64,000 bases of DNA. It comes from Pictodentalium vernedei. Lineage: Eukaryota > Mollusca > Scaphopoda > Dentaliida > Dentaliidae. The stretch lies in assembly GCA_031216915.1 (NCBI GenBank), contig CM062297.1:827106786-827170785 (forward strand). Direction: 5' to 3'. Numbering within the stretch: position 1 is the stretch's first letter; the number at the start of each line of letters is the position of its first letter. The position numbers were made by a program, and so were the translations under genes. The notes beneath the pieces were generated by a model. That model was not told the origin of the DNA. It did no database searches and saw only the letters and a list, made by a program, of their open reading frames with translations. Shown piece by piece: positions 10,576-24,979 of this stretch.

Positions 10576-13487
10576 GTTCCTACATGGGTGTGGACCTGGG
10601 GGGCAGGGGGCGAAAATGTTTAAGGCTAAATGCTCAGGCCAGTCAATTAGCGAAAATTGGGTCGGCAAAAGAACAGCCGAGGCAAAATCATTATGCGTCT
10701 GCTAAATCACGTTTTGCTTCGGTATGTATGTTTAATTAATGTTTTCAGATGTGAGATGACGTTTGTGGAATTTCTAAGTTGTCTAGTAGTACGACAGGGG
10801 AACTGGGTAGGGACATTTGTCCAAATTTTCGCTAGAGCTGGGCTCTATTTCGGTATTACCGTTCAGTTTCGCTTTTCTGTTAATACCGAATGCCGAACCG
10901 ACCCTATTCGAAAAAAACGAAAAATCGTACCTCTTGAAAATGTACGAATATGCTGGATATGCAGCTGAATTATGAATACAGATCATGGGAATACCAGTAC
11001 AAAATACGATCTCATTTAACCAACAGCAAAACCACAAATGACAGTCCCTCAAAATTACATCTTTCATTGAAGACGCGATCTACACATTGTCACATTGAGA
11101 CCACTTCAATAGACAAAAAAGCATGTTTTCAAAAATTTAGTCTGCATGTGACACTGGTTTTATTGTGTTGTAAAAATATTTTGAAATTGAATCTGAACAA
11201 GAGCCGTGTATCAGCCTTTGTCTTGCCTATGAAGTTGGACTGAGAATGAGAGCGAGATTCAACGTGTGGCCTTCCCTACAAATTTCATTTTGTCTGATGA
11301 TGTTGGCCTATCCCTCTTTTTATTTTGAAATTAAAAGCTTTGCATTTCCACAGGAGCAATGTGGCAAGATGCAGGTAGGTTTACAACCGTCCTGAGTTAC
11401 CAAATTGTATTGATTCCCACCCCCCCCCCCCCCCCCCCCCCCCCACAGTTTTTTGTCTTTCACTTCAGTCGTGAAAAACGCTGTGTCGCAAATGGCGGAG
11501 GCAATCTTGAAAAGCTTATGAAGAATGACGTCACGCTCGTATTTGTTTCCGGAATCCTCAGTCGTAATTACATGTGTAGTATCAAACTTAACGGCTTCAG
11601 TTTTCAAGTTGCATTAATAACTATGTGACACACACCAGTCATACACCATAATCATTATAGGTGATAACAAAGACCAGGCTTGTTGAACTTGTATCAAACA
11701 GTTTTTATTGCCTGAAACCAGCGCTTGCGGAAATAATAATCACCACAACAGCACACAAAACCAGTTGGGATCATCTGGTCCTTGACGTAACACCAAGCCA
11801 GATGCAGGCTGAGGTTGACGGGTTTAACTCATTTCATAACGTAACACCCAACTGAATACCAGCAAGCACCAATCCCAAAACTCACCCTTTGCAAAAGGAT
11901 TTATTATTTATTTACTGGTGCTGTTCTGCAGGAATAGCTAATTTTGACTGCCACAAAGGAATAAAGCCAAGTTTTGCAATTTGTGTACACACGAGCTGCC
12001 CCTCTTAGGGGACTTCCACTCAGGGCCCAGGCAATACCGATACTGCCAGTGCTAATTGACTGGCCTGAATGCTCACCACTTCAGTCCAGTAATCTTCAGA
12101 GTAGTGTAAAGGAGATATTCCCTCTCACACCACCCACTGCATCGAGTCTAAGGATATCCTCCTGACATGTCCCTACATTATTGGAATTAGGCCCCGTCCC
12201 CTATTTAAAATCCGGTCTTCGCCACCAGCCCTTGAAATTTACTACAGCAAATGGCATTGCCGTAGTGAAATGCTGTAGTAAATTGATTTGACGAGCAGCG
12301 ATGGCAATTAATTGCTGTAGTGAATCAATATATGACATGATCAAAATTTTGGGAAACAACACAAAAGGTACAGTATGTGTCGACTGGTCGAGCGCTACAT
12401 TTGTAGGTTATTTTTAGTCCTTAACTTTGATGACATGTCTTTGCCTTGTTACAATTTATGGGAGAGTGCATATAGGCAAAAATTGTAACAAAGCAAATCC
12501 TAATTAATTTCACTTGGGGGATAATGTGAAGCTCATTCAAAGAATATGAAGTCTTTAACTGGCTGAGTGCAGGAAGCCCGTATTTGGGCTTTGTCTTGAA
12601 GTGCAGGTACCACATATTCATTGGAAGTGCCTCGTATTATCTTTGAACTGAAATTATTCAGTGCAAATGGTTTTGCCTTGTTACAATGGATGGGAGATAC
12701 CTCGTGGAAAGAAATAACCAACGATATTGAATAAATAAGGCATATTATCTTTTGAAATTTGAATTTGAAAATTGAAAACCCAATTTTCTCTTGATTTCTA
12801 CTGATTCTTCTGATTTCGCCAATTTCGAGCATGTCTAAATTAGCCTGATTGGTGTTTAGATTCAATATTTTGTATCATTTAGCCCCAATGCTACAACAAT
12901 CAGGATCGGCCGATTATAGTCACAAATAATCGGCAACTGGTGCAAGGTATATTTTTGGTAAATGGCTCATCACTAATAGTTTTAATATTCTTTAATGTTG
13001 GGTACTTCTTGCATAATTGTTAAGAATTTCAAAATGTTGAGTCCTGTGCATTTCTCCAGGAAGTGAAACCAAACTTGGAAAAAATGAAATGCCAAGCGAG
13101 TATGAACATTTCATGAAAAATCTTCTCTGAATACTGTATCACTATTTTTGAGGACTAATTGGTATGATGTTGTGAAAGCATATTTTTCCCAACCCACTCA
13201 AAAGTGATTAAAAACAATTGGTTTCCCACTTTATTGCTAATTAGGTGACTAACTTTTTTTTACTATGATGGAAACTGCCGGTCACCTTTCATAATTAAAT
13301 AGCAAACAAGACCCGGCGCCCGAGGACAATTTAGAGTTGTGCTAGTTTTTTTGTAAGTTAATGATTTCTGGAAGCCCCTAAAACATTTATTTTGTATGTT
13401 ATATACGTAACGAATAGTGATCAGCTGTTTATCGGTACAGGTTATTGCTATCTCCCAATAAAATGGCTTATCAGCTGGGTGTCGTTA
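10576..13487. other. Non-coding region before the KDZ gene
   Basis: No gene seen. It holds a 25-base poly-C tract (11420-11444), a hairpin of the GCCTTGTTACAATTTATG family (12436-12497), a CTGTAGTAAATT foldback (12236-12330), and the second copy of the 7.5 kb dispersed repeat (12076-12213). No clear promoter for the KDZ gene can be pointed to. Confidence 0.5.
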
Positions 13488-13542
13488 ATGGCAAAAAAAC
13501 CAGATATTTACCCATTACCATGTGGGTCTCCTAAAGCTCCAG
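13488..13542 (+). CDS. Candidate first coding exon of the KDZ gene
   Basis: An ATG at 13488 opens 18 codons (MAKKPDIYPLPCGSPKAP) and a split codon, ending at the donor CCAG|GTAACA. The exon ends in phase 1, and the exon at 13759 starts with two bases that complete a Gly codon in exactly the frame of its ATG. The 216-base intron between them ends TTTTGCAG. The phase match supports it, but there is no homology to confirm it; the Met at 13761 is the alternative start. Confidence 0.45.
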
Positions 13543-16500
13543 GTAACAACGGATCTGACAGTGACCGCCAATCCTGAAAATTGTTTACAAATAGAAACGA
13601 ACATATGGCACATCAGGGTATGGGTGTGGTCAATTACAACTGGAGTAATCGGACTAAGGAACATCCAGTACAGAATTTACTGTTCTGGTATTCTGTGTGA
13701 GAACATTTGGTGGCCTCGTGGTTCGCCCTCAGAATATTCTGGTTACTATCTTTTGCAGGAATGGGGCTTTTGAAAGGGAGAAAAAGACATGGAAACAGAG
13801 TGACTGTTTTAACTGGCAGGAAGGCACAAGTCTTTTATGATGGATTTACAAGAACATCATCAGGCCAAGGAACTTCTTCAGAGAATAAGAACAATTCAGC
13901 AGATACCAATCCAGCAGCTGGTTTAAAAGAGCCAGCAGCAGCTGCAGCAAACTCTGAAGGTAAAAATATATCCAGAAGGTATATTTTGAGACCAAAAAAA
14001 ATTTTTTTTTTAGCTATTTGAGAAATTGCTTTGCACCTGTATCTCCCATCCATGTTGTTATACAAATAAATAGAAATAAATATGTGAATGGTTAGTTCAA
14101 CCAGTAGGCCTTGCAATATGGAATTTAGCATACTATCTTTTGGGCCTCTTTTCATTCAACTCTATGAATCATAAAGCAAAACATTTTTCTCTTGTGGTTT
14201 ACATTGTACTGTTAGCCTATGAATGTATTTTGTTGTTGCTCCTGTGTGACCACCGGGAAGTGAAACGGTGCTTTTCTGTGGTAAACAAGTTATGTGTTAC
14301 TGTTAAAATAAGGCCCGGTCACCATTGCCTGTGGTGGAAGTCCAAATTGGGCAACATAGGAGTGAATGATTGGCGAAACTTGACTTCATACCTGTGTTGT
14401 GGTCACGATTAGCTGTGTCTGCAAAAAAATGGCCAATAAATAAAGTCGAGATCGATTAACTCGAAGTTTGTGGGGCCAACTTATTTGTGTGATCAGATGA
14501 TTTTGACTGGTGAAGGGAAACAACATGGTATGGTAGGGTTGTGCAGCTTTAACATGTGCCATAAACATTTAAGTTTTCAGTCTCTGAATCATGAATGTGG
14601 ACAAACAAGTTCCGACTTAATAAAGGACTGAACATGAAATGAGATAACATGTAATATAAATATGTAAAATAACAGGGAAATGAATTGTCAGTATCTGGGG
14701 GAAATGTTTCTTCCATTCCTGTACTAATATTACCGGCCCAACATATAATTGGAATGACACTTTCCTGTGGGGGAGGGGGAGGTGGGTCGTGATGGTATTT
14801 TTGTCTCAAAACAAAGCTTATGACCTCTTCACTCGGACAGCTTTATGAACTTGGTCCATTGAAGGGTCATAAACTGTTTTAAGAGAGGGAGGGAGGTTTT
14901 CCTAAGCTATTCTTGTTTCACATAGCTTACCTCCAACTGGGTAGAGCCTCATAAGCTCGATCCAATGAAGGGTCATAAGCTATGTTTGAAGATAAAAAAA
15001 ATTAAATCTTTACAATTCAAATGACTCTCCCTGTGAATAGCAGTGGTTGTTTTTTACGGTGTTCCTCTCGTAATATTGAAAATGCGAAGGTTTACATTTT
15101 TCAAACTGAATTCTGAAGGAAAAATCGAGATGTACAGCTTTTTGGACATTATCATCTGCTTGGACACTACTCATGTCATTATTTTTTTAAAAAAAATTAA
15201 TCGGCAAATTTCAACTCGTAAAGTGTCTTTTTTACTTTGATCACAAAAACAACAAAGATATGGGATTAATTTTCAAATATAGATCCTCCAAAGAGAAGTA
15301 GTCACTCTGTTTTAACCACAAATTTTTGGCCACTTGGCCTTTATCAAGTGGAATACAGTCAACGTTAGCTCACTAAGTGAAATCCATCCTTTTCTTATTA
15401 AAACAGTTATAAGAAGTGTTGCATTGTACTGTCATTTATGGTAGTGTTGAGCAGTTAACCGGTTTTATAAGTCGTTTTTTTCTTTTAAAATGTCGGGAAG
15501 AGAGATGTTTGCATGGTTATATTTGCACTAACAAAGGCCGAAATGTACAAAATCACTCCGAAATGACAAGTTGCCAATTTATTACATATAATTGACATAA
15601 AAATGTTTTTCGGAGGTTTTCTGTGAGATTCACGATGCAGACTTGACCCGACAGTCAAACAGCCAACAACACACAGACCGTGAGACTAATTCAATTGTCT
15701 GGGGTATATGCTTCGTGTGATGACGTGTGTGGGCAAATTTGTGTGGTTTTATCAATCAGTTTATTAAAATGACTTATCTCAAACTATCCGAAAAAAGTCC
15801 ACATACTTTATCTGCAGATTTCAAATTTTCAGTAAAAAGCACATAAATATGTCGCATTTTCTGTCCACGTGTTTTCTTTAGAAATTGAATGCATCATTTT
15901 TACCTCCCTTGATGTGCCTTCCAAGGAAGTAGCTGTGATTTATTATTAACACTGTCAAGTTGTCAACGTGCCGCATTTCCATTTCCTATTATTTAATGAA
16001 GTTCCCATTCACCAACTACTTTGTTTTATCTTTTTAACAATGATTGCAGTTCATACTCTTTCAGTAACAGTGGTTAATGCTAATCAGTAATGACTGCCAG
16101 TGGAAGTCATCATTCAATGATTTCAGCTGGCAGTAATTACTCATCAGCATTGACAACTATTACTGGAAACGGGTCGCCCTATTAACACCGGAATCCCCGA
16201 AATCCCCCACATCTCCCGGAATCTCCCTGAAACACTCGGAATACACCAGAATCCTCATTTAATTTGTCAATTTCAAGGAAACATGACAGAAATATCACAG
16301 AATACGGAGTATAGGCATTATATTGGCATTTGATAGTTTTTGGATCAAGTTTTACTGTTTCAGATGTTTCACAATAAAAAAATGAAAACCAACCTATAAA
16401 CAGAGTTTTTTTTAAAAACCGAACCGAAACCGAACCGAGCTTAGAAAAATAAAACCGCACAACACTAATTAATGGGATTAATTTTTCTGCGTGCCTGTTA

Positions 16501-19500
16501 TGGCTCCAATCACATGCAATCACAATAGAATGACCAGCACATGTTGTTTGACCACTGCTATTGTTCTGTAAATTGATTCGTCACCGATTCATCAGAAGAT
16601 ACTACCAGACAATGACTTTTCTGATTTGCAAACAAACCACTTCATTCATTGGCTGACTTCGAGTTAAGCCAGTGTAATTTGCACTACACTGATTTTCTCA
16701 TTTGCGACCTGGTAATTACTTAGTTTACTGCGGTAAACAAGTTCTGCTTTACTGGTAAAATAGGACCCAGTCACCAATGCTTGGGGTGGAAGTCCTCTAA
16801 AATGGGCAGCATGGTGTATAAACGATTGAATACACTTGACTTTATCTCCATGTTGTGTCTCGATTAGCCATTGTGCATAAATATGTGACGTTAAACACCA
16901 ATAAATAAATAAATAAATAAATAATAGTTATATGAGTTATTTGAGTTATGCAAACTCAAATTATCAGGTTTTCATTAATGCTGATTCCATGTACATTTTT
17001 TTTGACATGCGAATGACTTTGACTTATCTGGGGTATTCGAGATAACCGACTTGGAGTTAATATGTTGTGACAGCAAAGAAACAAATCTGTTTGTGTCTTT
17101 CAGTCTCTGCACTGACAAACTGAAAGATCTGATTTTGATCGCCCACTAAGAAGTGTTGCATTGTACTGTCATTTACTCCCAGAAGATAAAAACTGAGCAT
17201 GCGCTCATCAAAAAGACCAATGCAGGCATTGAGGTTCAGTTTTTAAATTGCGTTCACACATACATAATGGGCCTTTTGTGAGATCAAAATGAGAATGGGG
17301 TTTTAAAGCTTTTATCAGTCTTATTTAATTCATTGAATTTTTTTTTGTAGCTTCCATCAGTAATCCTGGCAGTATATATAAACAACAGAAGGTTAAAAGA
17401 CATCAAGAATGGTTAGAAATTTTTGATCAACTTCTCATCATTGGAATGTTGTGGAATGTGCCCGAAACAGACTGCTGCGTACAGTGCCACCAACATGTAG
17501 CCAGACTGTATCGATGCAAAGATTGTGAACCAGGCCAATATTTTTGCAGTACTTGCTTAGATGAGAGGCATCAATATCCTCATCTCCATGTTTTTGAAGA
17601 GTTCAAGGTAAGTAGTTGAATTTCAGATGTTTTAAGCTCTTTTTTTGTGCAAATGTTACTTGTCAGAAACATGTACCTATCATCTAAATTTAGGGTTAGA
17701 AAAACTATTACCCTATTTCATGTAAATCCTGGAAACTGAAGAATACTGGAAAATTGACATTAAGAATTCCTTGTTCTGGAAACTCCTGGAAAAATTCTGT
17801 ACTTGAAAAGTCCCCATTTTGGACAATGTGTACGAACCCTGTCTTGAAGTGTAGAATCAATCGCTAACATTTGTTTAAAGTTTGAACAGCGATTGAGCAC
17901 CTGGTAAATTATCAATTGGTTACCATGGTTTTGCAAACTGAAAGAGAACAAATTCAGAAAGTGTTGCACGAAGATGTAAATAGTGAATATCATTCCTGAA
18001 ATAATAACTAAGACCTAAAATATTAACACTTGGTCAGTGGGAAACCAGATAAAATGTTGGATGAGACTATTCAGATACTTTGACATTTTATAATAATAAT
18101 AAGAGCATTTATAGAGCGCTTTATCCCCAAAGGCTCAAGTTGCTTGATGTACATAAGAAATTTCGAACTTAACAAATATATAGAAAGTAATGAAAAATAT
18201 TCGAAAATGGCATTCTGGCTGTACACATTAGTTAGATGGGTACTGTACTCTGGATTCGTCAACAGTTGTGGTATTACTAATATCAATTTGGAGGTATTTT
18301 TGATACAAATTCAATGAGCCCGTTCCAATGAGGTGTCATAAGCTATGTTTTTGAGACAAAAAAGAAAATTAAAAAAAATTTGAATGGCAATTTTTATGAG
18401 CGCTGGCCAGTTTTTGCCGTTACGTTGAGTAAAGGGTTAGGGTGCTTTTTAACAGATCACAACTTTGTGTGTTCAGTTGAAATTTCTTAATATCTTTCAG
18501 AATGGAACCTTTATTACATTCACTTGTAGTACTCCACTGTGGAAAAGAACGGATCCTCATTCCTGCACAACTTGCTACTTGAAGGATATTGTGATTGTAG
18601 ACATTCAAGGTTGGTGTTAATTTTTTGATGACTGAACTGATCATTTTCATATGAAGCACGTTCTAGAGATGAAAGCAGTAGCAACAGAAAAGTTTGTTTA
18701 TGAACCCTTTATCAAACCGGCCAGTGCTATGCACAAAATTTGCCATTCAGATTTTATTAAGTTTTAAATTTAACCCTTTACCTAACGCTAGCAGAAGGCG
18801 ACAGTCGTAAAAAAAAATTCTTGTATAACTAAAAATGTTTATTGTTTGCTTCCCAAAACATAGGTTGTGACCCCCTCATTGAAACGAGGTGCGGTGCGCA
18901 CGTTCCAATGAGGGGTCACAACCAATGTTTTGAAAGCAGAAAATGAATTTAACAAAAAAATTGAATGTTGATTTCTGTGTGTAGCGCTTGTTGGTTTTGT
19001 TTGGCCATTACGTTTTGTAATCGTTAAGAGCATTTCAATGAGTGGTCATAAGATATGTTTTGGAGACAAAAATGTAAATTTGTAGTTATGGCCACCCAAA
19101 GTAGATTTTCTGTTTTTCAGGCAATGTTTTTAAAAAAATGAAGACCTGCTGGTGAGCGTTATTTTTTTTTTTTTCATTTTGTTCAACCCTTCAAGGAGTG
19201 GAGATATTTTTGTTATCATTTGCTACACTTTGGCTGTGTACAGCTTTAGGCTTTGTAGCTGTTTCTGGGCAAGTCAATATAGGCAGCCAAGACTTGTCTG
19301 GAAACAACTGCCAAAATACTTATATTAACTTTAAATTATCTGATCTGACATCAACCAATTAAATTTTTTTTTTAAAAGTTTGCATGGTTAATAGTTAGTA
19401 TGCGGCAGGCAAAATGACCATTCGGGAGGGCCTGAGAAACATTTTTTTTTTTATTTGCCCTATTCAAGACATTTTTTTGGCAAAGTGTCGCCTGTATCCA

Positions 19501-22500
19501 CATTGGGAAAAAGGTTAACTGAGAAGATTATATATTTATTACAGAAAAGTTTGTTTCTTAACGGCAAAGATTACACATACACTACTTTTGTTATTTTCTC
19601 ACCACAAAATGTCTGGTCATTGGAGATGAGATTTGTTCCAAGATTTGTTTCCAAAAGCTGAGATGTTGTTTATGGTATAGAACTACAGTCTGGGATTCCC
19701 AGTCATGAAAATCAGTTTGGGGCTGTCATCACAATATTGATAGTTGGTCGGTGGTGTGGATTTGAAAAGAAAGGCATGTGGTAAAACACGTCTATTCATT
19801 TAGCATGCACAAATATAGCCAGAATTGGGTTTTTTTTTTTAGTGGGTTTTGAAATGTGAAAAGAAGTGTTTTGTTCACAACTAACTAATGTAGATTGTCG
19901 TCTTGATCATGAAATTTGACTGAAGTGTAAGTAGTTGGTATGTGACGACCTTGCTTGTTAAAATTTACTTTGTGATCACAACAATGCAATGTGTATATTT
20001 TACAGTGACTGGTAGTATGGCCAAGAAGCCATTTCCATCATCCCTTTGATCTGTTTTATTAATTTTTTATACAGTGTCTTATGTTTTATGTCTTATCAAA
20101 TGTCTTTCACATGTTTTATATATTTCTTCCTTCCGTGGGATCCCTGCAAAGTGTATCTGTGGTCAACACGATATGCTTTACCAGTAACAGGATTTGGTCA
20201 CCAACACCTCAAAAGTGTACAGCGACATCAGCGTGGAATTAACAGTTCTCTAAACTTGATTTAATAGTCTTATTGCCTATATTAGGATCATTATATAGCC
20301 ATATTATCTGAAAATTAGATTTAGAATGTGATATCAAACCATCAGTTGGTAAATTGTAGCCATTAATTCTTTCAGGACGACAGCACATTCGAAGAATGCA
20401 GTTTTGTGGTTGTGAGTCCCCAGCTCTCACCATGCTCAGGATGAAACTTTGGCCATCCACTCCAAAGAACCCAAGTGTTTGTTTCCATGTAGGCTTATTA
20501 GAATGGATGACTGCTCTACTCACAGAATGTCACGTATCCATTAAAGGTTTTTGTGAGGCACTGCATATTAGATTTTCCAACATGATTCACAGTTGACAAA
20601 TTTACAGGTAATTTTGTAGATTTCGGTAATGGTAAAAGATTTACAGTATGTCAAAAGATAAATTTGACAGTTACCAGATTCCGCTCACTTTTTTGGCCTC
20701 AGTAATACAATACAGACGACTATTAAACTATTATATCTTGTTTGACCGAGATCCATAAGCTCTGTTGAAATTGATATAATTAGAAAAAAATGCTCTGGTC
20801 AGCTCAGAATATAGAAATGACCCAATCCCTGTTATTTGAATACTTCTGTTAGCCCTTTACTGAGCGTTATTCACAAAAAGAGCCATTCAAAGTTTATTAT
20901 GTTGTCAATTTTTGTTTCAAGACATAGCTTATGACCCCTCATTGGAATGCGTGAGGGGACTTAAGCTACGTTTGAGACAAAAAATAAAAATGTTTAGTTA
21001 TTAAACATTTTTATGTATGCTATTAGCATTGATTAAAGGGTTAATGGAATACTTGCGCCAACAAAGTGAAAATTCAATTAACAGGTTTCCACTGTATTTG
21101 TGAACATCGTGGATAGTTAGAAAGGCTCTCAAATACAAAGGCTCTCAAATACAAATACAAATACTTTCCCAACTCTGATCCCATTGCTTCCAAATAATAT
21201 TTACTTCCAATTACAGGAGTATCGTTACTTAACATAAGGTTCCAAGAATATCTCCACTTGCATTAGACACATTGGTGAATTGTGACAAGTAGATGGTGGT
21301 ATTAAAAAAAACTTTTTCAGGCTCTTTATTCTCCCCCAGTATTTTATGTTCATCAGTAATTGCAATGTATTGTTTTTGAATTTATATTCCAGATAAAGAA
21401 CCTGTACAAAATTTTAATGAATGACACTGTAATATGGTACAGACAGTTCCAGTACAAAATGAGGTATCCCACAAATGTCATCAATGATCTGGATGATGGG
21501 ACTGACTGCCCAGCATGTTTTGAGGTAATCCATTGATCTTTAAATCATTTGTTTTGTATTTACGAGGGGTTTTCACGGCACATTTCCATAGCTGTTTTCA
21601 GATTTGTTGGAGTTTAGAAATTAACTCTAAACTGCTGTCCGTTGAATGTTTTAAATTTTTAGTTGTGGCTAGTTGGTATCTCTTTTTGAGCAAGGAATGT
21701 TATGACAAGGGTGGTGTCTATTATGGGGAAGACACCCTGTGAGAAGCTCGGCAACTGAAAGTCTGCATGTCTGCTGAGGCAGATTTTTCTTCCACTGCTA
21801 AAATAGCATGTAGTAACCAATGCTGATTGGGTGTAATGTCTCGGTAAGTGGGCAACGTAAACAACTGATAAAGCTTGACGTTATATCTATGTTGTCATGA
21901 TATAGCCTAGATGCTGACAGTGATGTTAATCACCAATAAATAAATAAAGGTCAAAATACCAGCATTTGAAGCTGCAAGTTTATTGCAAATGTGTGCAACT
22001 TGAAATTCAGCAGGCCGGGAAGTTTTTTCATTGGAATGCTGTGAATTTTATTTCTAGATAATGAAACTCAACATCATGACATTGCACTGTTTTGTAGAGC
22101 CATAATTTCCCATTTACGAGGTAAGCTATTCACGCTGAATTTTTTCCAATCTGTATTTGGCATCGGACACGTTTTTTCAATTTGCTGTATCTTCGGATGT
22201 GTAAAGAAACAAAAAGATGTCCAGAAATTTATATTAATTATAGGCCGCGCGGATGCAAGGCAATGGGGGTTTTCGAACACAGCAATTCAAATTTTTCCTA
22301 CCACGGGTCCAACTAAGGATGGTTCGTCATACCAGTGACAAATTCGTCTCCACACAAAAAAAGGGTTGCGATTGACCGTAATCTGTAAACAGGTTACAAT
22401 ACTTGTTCCTTATTTCCAGGCGTGATTCAGTCTTGATTGATCAATTTTAATGATGAAATTGTCTGGATAATTTGAGGCTTCAAATTTTGATATTTTTACA

Positions 22501-24946
22501 TAGTATGCAGGGGGCTAAAAATGGAAACTGTTCAAAACCCCAATTGATGACTCCATGTTCCATGTATGTTTACCTTATTTCAGAATTCCAAGAAGATATA
22601 TTCTCTTGATGCCGATTTTCAACTGGTTAGAAAAGCATCGGCCGGATCAAGTGTAGGTGAACCAAAACATCATGGACGATTCTTTCAACATCAACAAGAG
22701 GTGGACAGTTATATTAATTCTTACAAGGAGTCTGTTGTCAAGAACACTGTTGTAAGTGGCTGTTTGTGAATTTAAATTCCTTATTCATAGTTCATTTTGT
22801 TTTAATATATGTCAAATTGGGTAGGGCCAAATAGAACTAAATGTTTCTCATGTCCTCCTGCATGGTCGTTTTCATTTGGCTGCCACATGCTCTCTTTTCA
22901 TTGCCCATGCAAACTTATAAAAATTAGTAATTGATTTATGTCAGATAAATTATCCCAAGTTAATCTAAGTACTTTGGCAGTTGTTTCTAGGCAAGTCTTG
23001 GCTGCCTATAAGGCATCCAAGACTTACATAGAAACAACTGCAAAGCAACTAATCGTAGATGTACACTGTCAAAGTGTAGAAAATGTGTACAAAAATCTCC
23101 ATTCCTTGAAGGGTTAAATAAATGCATTATAATATTTAAAACATGGCCTGAGAAACTTCGGGTGGCCTGGAATAATTTTAATATTGAATATGAAATGAAG
23201 TAGTTTTTGTACCCTACTTGATAAATCAGGTTATAGGAATTCTTGTTTGCCATCAAGAACTAATGGACAACTACCAGATTGGGGTTTTTTTTTTTGCTTT
23301 TTCCATTACATACCAATATCTTGTGCACATTATCAGGTCATGCTTCTTTATCACATGTTACTGTCCTTTTTGACCTGGATTTATGGCACATACAGTGACT
23401 AGTTATATTAAATGTGCCCATATGAGCTCAGATTTTCAGAATTCATCCAGACCTATATTTCGAATCGAATCTCGAAACGAATCTGGTAAAAGAATCGAAT
23501 CTCGAATCAAATCGCCACGAGATGGAAAACCTGCTGGAAAGGCGTAAATTGATCGGAAGTGGAACAGAAATCGTCACAATTAGTGACATAAATTTACGTC
23601 AATGTAGTTTTATGTGTATTGTGTAGTAGGCTTACACCAGTCAGTCAAGTTAAATCAACTCAATATATCCCTCGTGAAACTGTCTACCGTTAAAAAAAGA
23701 CGGGAAGTTACAACGAAATGATAGCTGGGTTATTACCAGGGCCAGATTTGTGGATTGTGGGGCTCCTTTGCATCAGAAATGAGGGGCCAATATGGGCAGT
23801 CTTGGACAGCAGCTAACTTTTTTCTTACGATTTGGCTTCTCGTCAAAAATTGACCAGCATTTTCGAGGCCAACAGAGGGGTTCTTCCCCAGGAAAATGTT
23901 CATTTCTGGGGCTCTCAGTCTTAGGTAGTCTCTGAAGGAAAGCTGAGCTTCAAAATGCTGGAATATTTCAACAGCTAAATGAGAATTGTTTGTAAAATTT
24001 GGTCAATTAAAAAATTGGAATTAATTCCACTGAATTTCCCTTTAGAATTGTTGCCCTCGATTGCGTATGTGTGTGTGTGTCGGGGTGGGGGGGGGGGGGG
24101 GGGAGAATATTTCCCGAATAATTAGGTCTGGAATTTAGGTCTATTAATAAACTATAAACTACTCGGGCGATAATTTTATAAAATGTACGCATCATTCAAG
24201 TTCGTTGTTCGTCTAACCAACTTTAGCGACGAATTATCTTGGTTAAAATGATTTGTAGTAGTGCAGAAAACTTTGAAGTGTCCCATTGTCAGATAATCGA
24301 AAATATACGAATCGGGGTTGCCGATTTCCAATTGAATCGAATCGGCCAAACAGTTTTGAATCGCATCGAATCGATTCGCAGGGCCCTACCTATATTTTAA
24401 TGCATGTAATTGTTGGTACATTTTCTGTTGACCCTTAAGAGGTGTAGAGGCACGGTCTCAGAGGGTATACATTTACAGACTTATGTTGTCATGATATACC
24501 CCATTGCTGACATAGACATTGAACATCAATAATGGACAAGACACTTTATGCCAATTGCTTGTGGCACCAAGGTGTTGTGTACTGAGTCGTACAAGACAAC
24601 AGTATTGCATGTGCCTTCAAGTACCTTCAAGTAATGCTAACCCTGCTCGGGTAAGTAAGTTGTATAGCTTGACGGTTGCTTTCAGCTGTTTGGTGGTTCT
24701 CTATGAATTATTCAGCTCTTCCTCCTGCCAAACATATGGTGCTGGTTGATGAAAGTGGCATTTAATCCCTTGATGAGGCAGTTCTAATTGACTGATTTCA
24801 GCTAATAGGTGACCATAATGCTTGAATTTTACTTTATATAAATTCACATGAAAATCGTCTCCAATACCATTTTCATGCAAATTTGTGGAAATATTTAATA
24901 AAGTGATGAACATTCAAAAATTTCACACTGTGCCCGCATTTTAGGC

Positions 24947-24979
<33 letters not shown>

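Noticed and set aside
10830..10935. hAT-like ends around TTTCGGTATTACCG / CGAATGCCGAACCG
   Set aside because: The sequence resembles palindromic hAT subterminal repeats, but no matching second end or target duplication could be found.
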